In this document: positions 1-6,681 of the stretch, piece after piece
How positions within the stretch are numbered: the stretch's first letter is position 1
How the letters are laid out: each line of letters opens with the position of its first letter
Source: Bacteroidota bacterium
Lineage (GTDB): Bacteria; Bacteroidota; Bacteroidia; Chitinophagales; Chitinophagaceae
Assembly: GCA_023411775.1 (NCBI GenBank)
Contig: JAEYOL010000174.1
Location: 1 to 6,681 of the forward strand
Length of the DNA stretch: 6,681 nucleotides
Direction of reading: 5' to 3'
The notes under the pieces: generated by a model
Seen by the model: the letters and a program-made list of their open reading frames with translations, nothing else
Database searches by the model: none
What the model was told of the DNA's origin: nothing
Position numbers and translations under genes: made by a program

Positions 1-866
1 GTTCCACCGGAAGCACTGGTGCCACCATATTTATGATCCCAGCTTCCATTCACCGGCAGGAAAAGATGTGAACCTGAGCCGGTAAACGGCATGGTAAGCG
101 TAAACTCAGCATTACTCTGCCGTGTAAATTGCTGCGACGGCACCGGTACCGGGTTGTCCCAGCCTCCCTGAGTAGCATCACCAACAATAAATAGATCATC
201 CGGTACCGAAGCGCCGGTATGTGGTGTGACCGAATATTTCATGGTCAGGAAGTTGACGATGATCTTATAAAGTCCATCGGCAGCGGGTCCCGGTGTATTT
301 GAGCCCGGAACTGCACCATCTGCCAACAGATCACCACCCGTTGCGCTACTTCCGCCAAACTTATGATCCCAATTTCCATTCAATGGAAGGAAAAGATAGC
401 TACCACCCGATTTCAATTCCAGTATCGCACCAAATGTTGTGGCGTCGATCTTTGTAAATTGCTGCGATGGCAGCGGTACTGGATTTGCCCAGCCACCAGG
501 TGTAGCATCGCCCACGATATATAAATTATCAGGTATGGTCTGAGTATAAGGTGTGACGGTATACGTTCCTGTTTGGAAATTCACTATTATCTCGTATAGT
601 CCACTGGCCGCCGGACCTGGGGTATTTGAACCCGGCACCGCACCATCAGCCAGCAAAGCACCGCCTGTGGCACTGCTACCACCAAATTTGTGATCCCAAC
701 TTCCAGCCACCGGCAGGAACAGATAGCTGCCACCTGCGTTGAGATGAATGACTATACCATATGATACATCATCGATCCGGGTAAACTGCTGTGATGGTAT
801 GATCGAAGCATCATTTGTCCAGCCCATCGGTGTTGCGTCACCCACGATATAAAAATTATCAGGTAT
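1..866 (-). repeat. Three tandem ~330-bp in-frame repeats encoding SusE/SusF-type binding modules
   Basis: The three units are 866-537, 536-207 and 206-1 (the last incomplete), with an exact 330-nt period. Each encodes a beta-rich module with the landmarks IVGDAT-x2-GW, PSQQFT, LFLP, WDHK(F/Y)GG and, in the two complete units, NTPGPAA and a closing VNF strand. Protein similarity between units is very high but the DNA has drifted, mostly at third codon positions. Unit 1 differs after the first Trp, where TNDASII replaces the NPVP-type run of units 2 and 3. It is one residue longer there, and a linker one residue shorter restores the period. The repeats are protein modules, not a mobile or regulatory repeat. 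Confidence 0.93.
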
Positions 867-1685
867 GGGGGTGAAGGTTGTGATATTGATCTTAACCTTA
901 TTGGAATTTCCAAGTACCGAGTTGTAGTTGGCGCCCAGGTAACTTACAATCCTGAATTCCGCATCTTCTGTTGATCCACCCTGGATACCCGCAGCGATGG
1001 CCATCGTGTTTAATTCATTAACGGTAATGCTGGTGTTTAGCGAACTACCCAGTTGCTTTACCTGAGGATTTGAAAAATCGCCGCCGGCAATATCCATCTG
1101 CAAAGCATAATAAATGGTATTGTTACCATAGGGACTCGCATTCCAGTTGAACGATATTGCCGTGTTGGTGGCATTGCTAACCTGCAACACCAATGGATCA
1201 GTTGAAGAAGCCGCCAGCGTTACAGGAACGAGATACGAACTGATCTCGACTTTTATAGTATTAGAAACAAATTGGTCGTTATTATTCGCATATGATGAAA
1301 CCAGCCTCACGTCAAAACCAAATGTCTGCCCTGGAGCAAAGCCAAACCCCGCAAGGATATCGTTGAGTTGCTTTCCTGTAAAAGCCATACTGAAGACACC
1401 GTTGACCGCCTGTGTGACCTTTTGTGAAAAATTACGGCCGGCAGAATCTATTTCAAGCACAAATTTTTGGTTCACCGTATCAGTGGCATAACCAGGATCC
1501 GTCCAGGAAAATGTTACCACATTATTCAGTGAGTCGGCTGCCGTGGGATTGATCGTAACACTCGATGCGGAAAGTGTGACAGGGCTACCATTATTATAGT
1601 AAGGCAACTCCTCGACCTTATGACAAGCTGCGATGAACAGGAGCATTCCGGCCAGGGGCAGCAAATAATTTCTTAGTGATTTCAT
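1..1685 (-). CDS. susF: SusF-like multi-module surface glycan-binding lipoprotein, 3' end off the left edge
   Basis: Likely holds polysaccharide at the outer face of the outer membrane for the SusCD transporter. Reading leftwards from the ATG at 1685, the frame stays open for 561 codons to the window edge, so the C-terminus is missing. A lipoprotein signal peptide (MKSLRN, hydrophobic stretch, FIAAC) places the lipidated Cys at residue 21. Two related SusE-type Ig-like domains follow, at about 36-150 and 155-270. Then come tandem modules starting at 274, 384 and 494, each opening (I/V)PD(N/D)(F/L)(Y/F)IVGDAT and carrying two conserved Trp (289/330, 399/439, 509/549). Module 3 is cut at 68 of about 110 residues, so the full protein should exceed 600 residues, against about 485 for B. 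thetaiotaomicron SusF. The start lies 25 nt after the susE stop. The SusE/SusF family call is firm; starch as ligand is inferred from the operon. Confidence 0.9.
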   Translation of the reverse strand, partial: MKSLRNYLLPLAGMLLFIAACHKVEELPYYNNGSPVTLSASSVTINPTAADSLNNVVTFSWTDPGYATDTVNQKFVLEIDSAGRNFSQKVTQAVNGVFSMAFTGKQLNDILAGFGFAPGQTFGFDVRLVSSYANNNDQFVSNTIKVEISSYLVPVTLAASSTDPLVLQVSNATNTAISFNWNASPYGNNTIYYALQMDIAGGDFSNPQVKQLGSSLNTSITVNELNTMAIAAGIQGGSTEDAEFRIVSYLGANYNSVLGNSNKVKINITTFTPIPDNFYIVGDATPMGWTNDASIIPSQQFTRIDDVSYGIVIHLNAGGSYLFLPVAGSWDHKFGGSSATGGALLADGAVPGSNTPGPAASGLYEIIVNFQTGTYTVTPYTQTIPDNLYIVGDATPGGWANPVPLPSQQFTKIDATTFGAILELKSGGSYLFLPLNGNWDHKFGGSSATGGDLLADGAVPGSNTPGPAADGLYKIIVNFLTMKYSVTPHTGASVPDDLFIVGDATQGGWDNPVPVPSQQFTRQSNAEFTLTMPFTGSGSHLFLPVNGSWDHKYGGTSASGG

Positions 1686-1710
1686 AAATTACTTTATGTA
1701 TAATTTGTAA

Positions 1711-2535
1711 TTATTGTTTTACGATACTGAAAGTGCCAAGCTGAAAATTCACTGTAATCTTATACGTTCCGTCATCTGCAGGTACTTTAATATCGCCGCC
1801 ACCACGCTTGAGTTTGTCACCATCAGGATTGTTGCTATTATTAGCTCCTTCCCATCCATATTTATCACCCCAGTCACCATTAACCGGCAGAAACAGCAGC
1901 GACTTGCCACCACTGAGGTCGATCGTTAATTCATAAAGCGTGTTGCTTACCTTGGTGAACTCCTGGTCGGGAAGTGGTACAGGGTTGTTCCATCCTCCTG
2001 GTGAAGCATCTCCTACCAGGAATAGCTGACCGGTTGAAGGCAGGTCCACCTTAGGTGGGGGAGAAAACGGCCGCGCAGACAGCGCAACAACATTAGATGT
2101 GATCTTTGCTGCGGAACCGATACTGGCAGTAACCCGGAACTCAAGGTTATAATCTCTTCGCGGATCGAGTTGTAATAACATATCATTACCAAGTATTCCG
2201 TTGATCTCGGCAACAGTATATCTCTTTTCCAGGTCTTTAGCAACTACAGTAGTGATCTTTCTACTACTATTAAAGTTAGCCCCCGCGGTATCCAACTCAA
2301 GTGTGTACACAACATCGTGTGAGCTGACACCGGTTGTAAACTTATAGTTGGGATTTGTCCAGCTAAGCACCAGTGCTGTATTGTTCTCCAGGCCTGGCTC
2401 CAGCGTTAAATTATTCACCGATGCAGTTAAAACAGGCGCTGTTTCCTCTTCCAGGAATATCTTGTTCTCATCCTTCTTGCAGGAAGCAAGAAGCAACAAG
2501 ACCGACGAAAACATCAATTGAAAAATATATTTCAT
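1711..2535 (-). CDS. susE: SusE-like surface glycan-binding lipoprotein, short single-module form
   Basis: Predicted outer-membrane surface lipoprotein that binds polysaccharide alongside SusD and SusF. It is complete at 274 residues. The signal peptide ends in LLLLASC with the lipidated Cys at residue 19; the following KKDENK is Lys/Asp/Glu-rich, like the export signals known for Bacteroidota surface lipoproteins. Residues about 31-155 form the SusE N-terminal Ig-like domain (APVLTAS, LSWTNP, YTLELDTAG). Residues about 167-274 form one C-terminal module (LFLVGDASPGGW, LLFLPVNGDWGDKYG, final VNFQLGTFSIV) with Trp at 182, 222 and 228. B. thetaiotaomicron SusE is about 387 residues with two binding modules, so this copy has one fewer. 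The start ATG lies 17 nt after the susD stop, which indicates co-transcription. The family is clear; the exact ligand is inferred. Confidence 0.9.
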   Translation of the reverse strand: MKYIFQLMFSSVLLLLASCKKDENKIFLEEETAPVLTASVNNLTLEPGLENNTALVLSWTNPNYKFTTGVSSHDVVYTLELDTAGANFNSSRKITTVVAKDLEKRYTVAEINGILGNDMLLQLDPRRDYNLEFRVTASIGSAAKITSNVVALSARPFSPPPKVDLPSTGQLFLVGDASPGGWNNPVPLPDQEFTKVSNTLYELTIDLSGGKSLLFLPVNGDWGDKYGWEGANNSNNPDGDKLKRGGGDIKVPADDGTYKITVNFQLGTFSIVKQ

Positions 2536-2552
2536 AATAAATTAATTACGAG

Positions 2553-4151
2553 TTAATAGCCAATATTCTGAACCAGGTTTCTGTTAGCATTGATATCACG
2601 TGATGGTATTGGATACAGGTTGCGAATCTGGGACACGCCTGTACCCGAGCTCACACCACCTTTCCAGGGCCACAGGTAACTGCTTTCCACAAAACGTTTG
2701 TAACGGATCAGGTCAGTACGGCGGAAACCTTCCCAGTATAATTCCCTGGCTCTTTCATCAAGTATGAAATCGAGGTCGAGGGCATTGAGTGCAATATTGC
2801 CCGAAGCATTTCCATAAGCGCGGGTGCGAATGGTATTGATATAGCCAAGGGCTGTATTTAAATCACCACCGGTTCCACCTCTCAACACGGCTTCAGCATA
2901 GGTAAGGTACATTTCAGCCAACCGGAAAATCGGCATATCCACATCTGCAAAATCCTGGCTTGATCCATTGCTGCCGTCGCGCTTCACATTCCTGAACTTG
3001 GTTACTGCAAGCCCGTCGGTGAACGTGGTGATATTTGATATTTCCGGGTTCTGGTCAGTTGTATAGAATAAAGCTCTTGAATCGGTGATCACCGAGAAAG
3101 AAGGATACCCGGGAAACAGCATCGGCAGGTTCTTTGTTGCGCGAGTACCGCTCCAGCCGCCGGCAATCCCGAAAGTTCCTGCTGGCATTGAGCCCCCAAC
3201 GCAGGCATGCGTAAGGAAAGTGGTGCCGCCATAACCCTGCGTATTCAGGCCATCATAGTTGATCGTAAAAATAAACTCGTCAGTATTAAGGTGATTGTCG
3301 GCACGCATCAGCCAACTGTAGTTGCTGATCAGTGAATACCCTGCATCGATCACTTTTTTAGCATAGGTAACCGCATCAGTGTATCGTGCTGTGCCCGTGT
3401 ACACTTCAGCGTTGAGATAAAGACGAGCCAGTAATGACCAAACTGCACCCTGGTCGGCCCTGCCATACTCGTTGCTGCGGGGCGTTGGCATATCTGCCTC
3501 TATAGCTTTTAATTCGCTTTCGATATAGTCAAATACTTCACTGCGGCTGGCCTGCGGAGGCGGCGCCCCACCAATCTCTGTTTCTTCAGTTGCAAAAGGC
3601 GGATTGCCAAAAAGATCGACCAACACCCAATATTGAAAAGCTCTCAGGAATCTTGCCTCGCGAGCATACTGTTTGATATTTTCCGCATCGGCACCCGAGA
3701 TACCACGACCAGATACTTTATCGTCCGAGGACTGGCGAATAAATTCATTACACAATGTGATCTGGTAAAGGCAGCGATAATAAAGACCTGTTAGAAAACT
3801 ATTGTTGGAAGTCCAGTTCATGTTGTGAAAATCCTGGATACCCACATCACCCCAGGTTATTACCGCTTCATCGGTGCTCAACACCTGGGCCTTCCAGAAT
3901 AAGCGGTAAAAATCTGAGAAACCTTCATCAATACCCTGCACATCACCATTTCCTGCGGGTCCCTGGTTACCGGTAAGTGCAAAGCTTCCATAAACTTTTG
4001 CCAGCACCTGTTTGTATCCATCCGCGGTGGCATATACTGTTTCGGATGTCACATCATTAATTGGCGTAAGATCCAGCTTTTTGGTGCAGGACAGTATCAA
4101 TAACAGGCCGGCTACAAGCAGGGAACTGGTTCTTAAAATATTTTTTGTCAT
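2553..4151 (-). CDS. susD: SusD-family starch-type glycan-binding lipoprotein
   Basis: Surface lipoprotein that binds oligosaccharide and caps the SusC channel. It is complete at 532 residues from the ATG at 4151 (B. thetaiotaomicron SusD is 551). The signal peptide ends in LLLILSC, Cys 22. Family marks are EARFLRAFQYWVLVDLFGNPPF (split here as EARFLRAF at 165-172 and LVDLFGNPPF at 177-186), GRADQGAVW (230-238), RLAEMYLTYAEA (410-421), EGFRRTDLIRY (474-484) and the ending PIPSRDINANRN...QNIGY. Aligned by eye from memory to B. thetaiotaomicron SusD, Arg83 matches Arg81, Tyr307 (GYGG) matches Tyr296 and Trp333 (GGW) matches Trp320. The Trp96 position is Ile98, with Trp100 two residues on matching Trp98. 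The similarity spans nearly the whole length, including YLWPWKGG, which favours starch or another alpha-glucan over other SusD ligands. It lies 27 nt after susC. Confidence 0.95.
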   Translation of the reverse strand: MTKNILRTSSLLVAGLLLILSCTKKLDLTPINDVTSETVYATADGYKQVLAKVYGSFALTGNQGPAGNGDVQGIDEGFSDFYRLFWKAQVLSTDEAVITWGDVGIQDFHNMNWTSNNSFLTGLYYRCLYQITLCNEFIRQSSDDKVSGRGISGADAENIKQYAREARFLRAFQYWVLVDLFGNPPFATEETEIGGAPPPQASRSEVFDYIESELKAIEADMPTPRSNEYGRADQGAVWSLLARLYLNAEVYTGTARYTDAVTYAKKVIDAGYSLISNYSWLMRADNHLNTDEFIFTINYDGLNTQGYGGTTFLTHACVGGSMPAGTFGIAGGWSGTRATKNLPMLFPGYPSFSVITDSRALFYTTDQNPEISNITTFTDGLAVTKFRNVKRDGSNGSSQDFADVDMPIFRLAEMYLTYAEAVLRGGTGGDLNTALGYINTIRTRAYGNASGNIALNALDLDFILDERARELYWEGFRRTDLIRYKRFVESSYLWPWKGGVSSGTGVSQIRNLYPIPSRDINANRNLVQNIGY

Positions 4152-4178
4152 ACAGTTTATTTTAAGCAATTCGTTGGA
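4152..4178 (-). promoter_or_regulatory. susC-susD junction: AT-rich translation leader that decides the susD start
   Basis: This 27-nt gap has no Shine-Dalgarno sequence; just before the ATG it reads TTAAAATAAACTGT. That fits Bacteroidota, which generally rely on A-rich, unstructured leaders. A TTG in frame at 4169 would add six residues (LKINC after the start) ahead of the natural signal peptide. The ATG at 4151 is preferred because it gives a standard lipoprotein signal: two charged residues (Lys3, Arg7), a hydrophobic core and Cys at 22. No promoter-like element or hairpin is seen, so the gap looks like a pure intra-operon spacer. Confidence 0.55.
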
Positions 4179-6681
4179 TTAAAAATCTAAGTTGAGACCC
4201 AGGGCGAATATCCTCGGCCTTGGATAAAAATTATTGTCGATACCGCCATATACTTCGGGATCCACTCCTTTGTATTTGGTGATCACAAATACATTCTGCA
4301 CATTGGCAGTGATCCTCAGGTTTGTGTTCTTCCTGATCAGATCGCCTGCGTTATACCCGATATTGAAGTAATCCATTCTTAGGAAAGACGCATTTTCAAT
4401 AAAATAGTCCGACAAAAAGTAACGGTCGCCATTACCACTGAAATCTGTTTCCAACACATTTCTTGTACCATTGGCGAGGTAACCCAACGGGTCGATGATA
4501 TTACGTTGCGTACCAGTATTTGAGAACCTGTTATTATAGAGATAGTTCCCAAAATTTGCCCTAAGCGAGAAGCCGGCGCTCCATTTCTTCCAGTTTACAT
4601 TTGAGTAAGCGCCCATAAATACCTCGGGATCGGGAGATTTATACCTGTACAAATCATCAACGTTTACGAGACCATCGCGGTTCCTGTCTTCAAAAAGGTC
4701 TTCAATTGGTTTGCCATCCTTACCATAGATCTGTTGGTATACATAGAATGAGCTTTTCGGGTATCCAACTGTATGGATCTGGATAGTGCTACCCACGCCA
4801 CCGGCGATACCACCCACGAGGTTGCCTGGGAAACTTGGGTCATTCACAAAAGTGAGTCGCGTGATCTCATTCTCATTATAAGTAACGTTGAAACCAAGAT
4901 CCCAAACCAGGTCATTGCGGCGAATTGGCTGGGTATTGATTGAAAATTCAACACCCCTGTTTTCCATGTTACCGATATTAGCCAGGATCTTATTAGAGAA
5001 GTTGGTGCCTGCCGACTGGTCGATCACGCTCAGCAGGTCTGTAGTTTTTTTCAGGTAAAAATCTATCGAACCACTAACCCGGTTATTAAGAAAACCATAG
5101 TCAAGACCTACGTTATAGGTTTCAGTTTCTTCCCATTTCAGGTTGGGGTTATAACCTGCAGGCCTGTACATTTCATAATAGGTGCTGCCAAACTGGTAGC
5201 GGGCTTGCGCATTTGCCACTGAATAACGCGGAATATAATCGTAGTTGGCAATACCATCCTGCTGGCCAGTTACACCATAACCGAGTCTCAGTTTCAGGTC
5301 ACTTACTATTCTTGAATTTTTAATTCCACCTTCTTCACTTATCCGCCAAGCAAAGGCACCGGAGGGGAACAGGCCCCAGCGGTTGTCTTCGGAAAAACGG
5401 GATGAACCATCACGACGAAGGGTACCGGTAAAAAGATACTTACCATTTAAGGTGAAATTCAAACGACCAAAAAATGAGATCAGCCTGTTTTGTTGTTCAT
5501 CGAAACGGAAGGTCGGTGAACTGATCAGCGTGCCATCAGTAGTGTAGTCAGAGTACGGAGTCCATCTCTTGCCATCTGCTGACATTAGCACACCATTTGG
5601 ATCAAGCTTGCCATTATAGTTGGTGGTGAGGAAATCCTGGTAAGAATAACCGGCCATCACGTCGATACGGCTTTTTATCGAACTGATCTCTTTGGCATAG
5701 TTCAGGTACGCTTCCAGGATCTGGTTCGACTTGGTCTGACGATAACGATTGTTCACGCCACCATGTTGCCCGTCGGGCGAGCGTAAATATGACGAGGCCG
5801 CACTGTCCGGAATCACCACCGTTCCTTTACCTTCAGACAGATCATAACCCAGGTTAAGATTTACCCGCAGGTCGGGGAAGAAATGAAGTTTATAATCAAA
5901 CTGCACATTGCCTATACTTCTGAACACATCGCTTTTATCGTTACGCTGTTCGAGCAGTCCAACCGGGTTTAGTGGCGACAGGTCTTTCAAACCTGTAGTA
6001 GAAGCAGGATCCAGCCATTCAAAAAATCCGCCGAACCTTTTTCCGGTTGAATATACTGGTTTGGTGGGATCAAAACGAACAGCATTACCGATCGCGCCTT
6101 CATCAGCAAATTTAGAATGACTCAGTGTACCCTTCAGATTGACATCAATCTTAAGGTGATCATCAAACAACCTTGGGCTTACGGAAACAGCCGCCGAGGT
6201 CCGGTTTAGATTTCCTGTTCTGAGAATACCGTCCTGGCTCATATATCCTAGCGAAACACGGTAGGGCATATTTTTCATGGAGCCGGATACACTCAGGTTA
6301 TTATCTGTTGTGAAAGAGGCATCATAAATTTCATCCTGCCAGTCGGTACTTTCATTTCCCAGCAGGGCGATCTGGGCTTGTGTGCCATGAGACTGAACAT
6401 ATTCCCTGAACTCGTCCGCAGTAAGCACGTCAGCCTTTTTAGGCAAAGTAGATACTGAGTTCTGCGTATTGAAATTGAATTTGGGGCGACCGCTTTTTCC
6501 TTTTTTGGTGGTGATGATAATCACGCCGTTGGAAGCGCGGGAACCATAGATAGCCGTTGCTGACGCGTCTTTTAAAATATTGAAAGACTCAATATCGTTG
6601 GGGTTAATCATCGCCAGCGCGTTAGCTGTACCCGAGATGCCGCCATTATCTACCGGCACTCCATCGATCACAATAAGTGGA
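4179..6681 (-). CDS. susC: SusC/RagA-type TonB-dependent outer-membrane transporter, 5' end off the right edge
   Basis: Beta-barrel channel that imports oligosaccharides delivered by SusD, powered by TonB-ExbBD. The visible 833 residues begin inside the plug domain with PLIVIDGVPV, followed by NPNDIESFNILKDASATAIY and GSRASNGVIIITTKKGK, the plug-end signature of the SusC/RagA family. The rest is barrel: an acidic loop DRNRDGLVNVDD at visible residues 665-676, like the calcium-type DxNxDG loops common in this family, then FLRMDYFNIGYN, NVQNVFVITKYKGVDPE, YPRPR and a terminal Phe (LGLNLDF), the usual barrel end. Missing are the signal peptide, any carboxypeptidase-regulatory-like domain, the TonB box and the first part of the plug, roughly 150-200 residues given the usual length near 1000. 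The GTG at 6671 is an internal Val codon, not a start. Being first of the four visible genes, it probably lies nearest the operon promoter outside the window. Confidence 0.96.
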   Translation of the reverse strand, partial: PLIVIDGVPVDNGGISGTANALAMINPNDIESFNILKDASATAIYGSRASNGVIIITTKKGKSGRPKFNFNTQNSVSTLPKKADVLTADEFREYVQSHGTQAQIALLGNESTDWQDEIYDASFTTDNNLSVSGSMKNMPYRVSLGYMSQDGILRTGNLNRTSAAVSVSPRLFDDHLKIDVNLKGTLSHSKFADEGAIGNAVRFDPTKPVYSTGKRFGGFFEWLDPASTTGLKDLSPLNPVGLLEQRNDKSDVFRSIGNVQFDYKLHFFPDLRVNLNLGYDLSEGKGTVVIPDSAASSYLRSPDGQHGGVNNRYRQTKSNQILEAYLNYAKEISSIKSRIDVMAGYSYQDFLTTNYNGKLDPNGVLMSADGKRWTPYSDYTTDGTLISSPTFRFDEQQNRLISFFGRLNFTLNGKYLFTGTLRRDGSSRFSEDNRWGLFPSGAFAWRISEEGGIKNSRIVSDLKLRLGYGVTGQQDGIANYDYIPRYSVANAQARYQFGSTYYEMYRPAGYNPNLKWEETETYNVGLDYGFLNNRVSGSIDFYLKKTTDLLSVIDQSAGTNFSNKILANIGNMENRGVEFSINTQPIRRNDLVWDLGFNVTYNENEITRLTFVNDPSFPGNLVGGIAGGVGSTIQIHTVGYPKSSFYVYQQIYGKDGKPIEDLFEDRNRDGLVNVDDLYRYKSPDPEVFMGAYSNVNWKKWSAGFSLRANFGNYLYNNRFSNTGTQRNIIDPLGYLANGTRNVLETDFSGNGDRYFLSDYFIENASFLRMDYFNIGYNAGDLIRKNTNLRITANVQNVFVITKYKGVDPEVYGGIDNNFYPRPRIFALGLNLDF

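Larger units (their letters stand above)
1..6681 (-). other. susCDEF polysaccharide-utilization operon, incomplete at both ends
   Basis: Four genes in the same direction, with gaps of 27, 17 and 25 nt, follow the B. thetaiotaomicron starch order C-D-E-F. The gaps hold no terminator-like GC hairpin followed by T's and no convincing promoter. No hydrolase, sensor or regulator is present in the window. In the known starch locus an outer-membrane amylase (SusG) follows susF, so the left flank is where one would be expected. Surface capture (E, F), lid (D) and channel (C) are all represented. Assignment to starch is inferred from gene order and SusD similarity. Confidence 0.88.

Noticed and set aside
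1..866. The 330-bp repeat as a mobile element, CRISPR array or assembly artefact
   Set aside because: The repeats stay in frame, code for homologous modules and differ mainly at synonymous sites. There are no short identical repeats with unique spacers and no terminal inverted repeats or transposase.
1147..1491. 114-residue open frame on the plus strand
   Set aside because: It lies wholly antisense to the N-terminal domains of susF, which has a signal peptide, lipobox and clear homology. The plus-strand translation shows no recognisable family pattern.
1686..1710. Possible internal promoter or terminator between susE and susF
   Set aside because: The 25-nt gap is AT-rich, but AT-richness is normal for Bacteroidota leaders. 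It is too short for a -33/-7 promoter with its own leader and has no GC-rich hairpin.
1714..1929. 71-residue plus-strand frame
   Set aside because: Antisense to the well-supported C-terminal module of susE; no recognisable domain or start context.
2013..2243. 76-residue minus-strand frame inside susE
   Set aside because: Same strand but a different frame from susE, fully contained in it, and rich in Arg, Leu and Ser as expected of an out-of-frame translation.
5908..6120. 70-residue plus-strand frame
   Set aside because: Antisense to the conserved SusC barrel; no family features.
6669..6671. GTG as the susC start codon
   Set aside because: It is the Val in PLIVIDGVPV, a conserved plug-domain motif, and the frame stays open upstream to the window edge, so the gene is truncated rather than starting here.

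Overview
The window looks like chromosomal DNA of a polysaccharide-degrading member of the Bacteroidota. The protein style, a moderate G+C content and AT-rich gaps without Shine-Dalgarno sequences would suit a Chitinophaga-like organism, but the genus is an inference and cannot be proved from this sequence. The whole window is one polysaccharide-utilization operon read on the minus strand, right to left, in the order susC - susD - susE - susF. The gaps between genes are only 27, 17 and 25 nt, and no promoter, terminator, RNA gene, CRISPR array or mobile element is seen.

Region by region: 4179-6681 is a SusC-type TonB-dependent outer-membrane transporter whose 5' end lies beyond the right edge. 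The window starts inside its plug domain. 2553-4151 is a complete SusD glycan-binding surface lipoprotein that resembles the Bacteroides thetaiotaomicron starch SusD closely, including most of its aromatic binding residues. 1711-2535 is a short SusE-type surface lipoprotein with one N-terminal Ig-like domain and one C-terminal carbohydrate-binding-like module. 1-1685 is a large SusF-type surface lipoprotein that runs off the left edge. Its frame has no stop across 561 codons, and it carries two SusE-type N-terminal domains followed by at least three tandem modules of about 110 residues.

Together these form a glycan capture and import machine: SusE and SusF hold polysaccharide at the cell surface, SusD acts as the lid of the SusC channel, and SusC imports oligosaccharides using TonB energy. 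Gene order and SusD sequence point to starch or another alpha-glucan. The regulator and the glycoside hydrolases expected of such a locus (for example a SusG-like amylase) are not in the window.

Nothing here is a wholly new system. The most notable points are the enlarged SusF with its 330-bp tandem modules, the reduced SusE beside it, and the strong synonymous divergence between nearly identical SusF modules.
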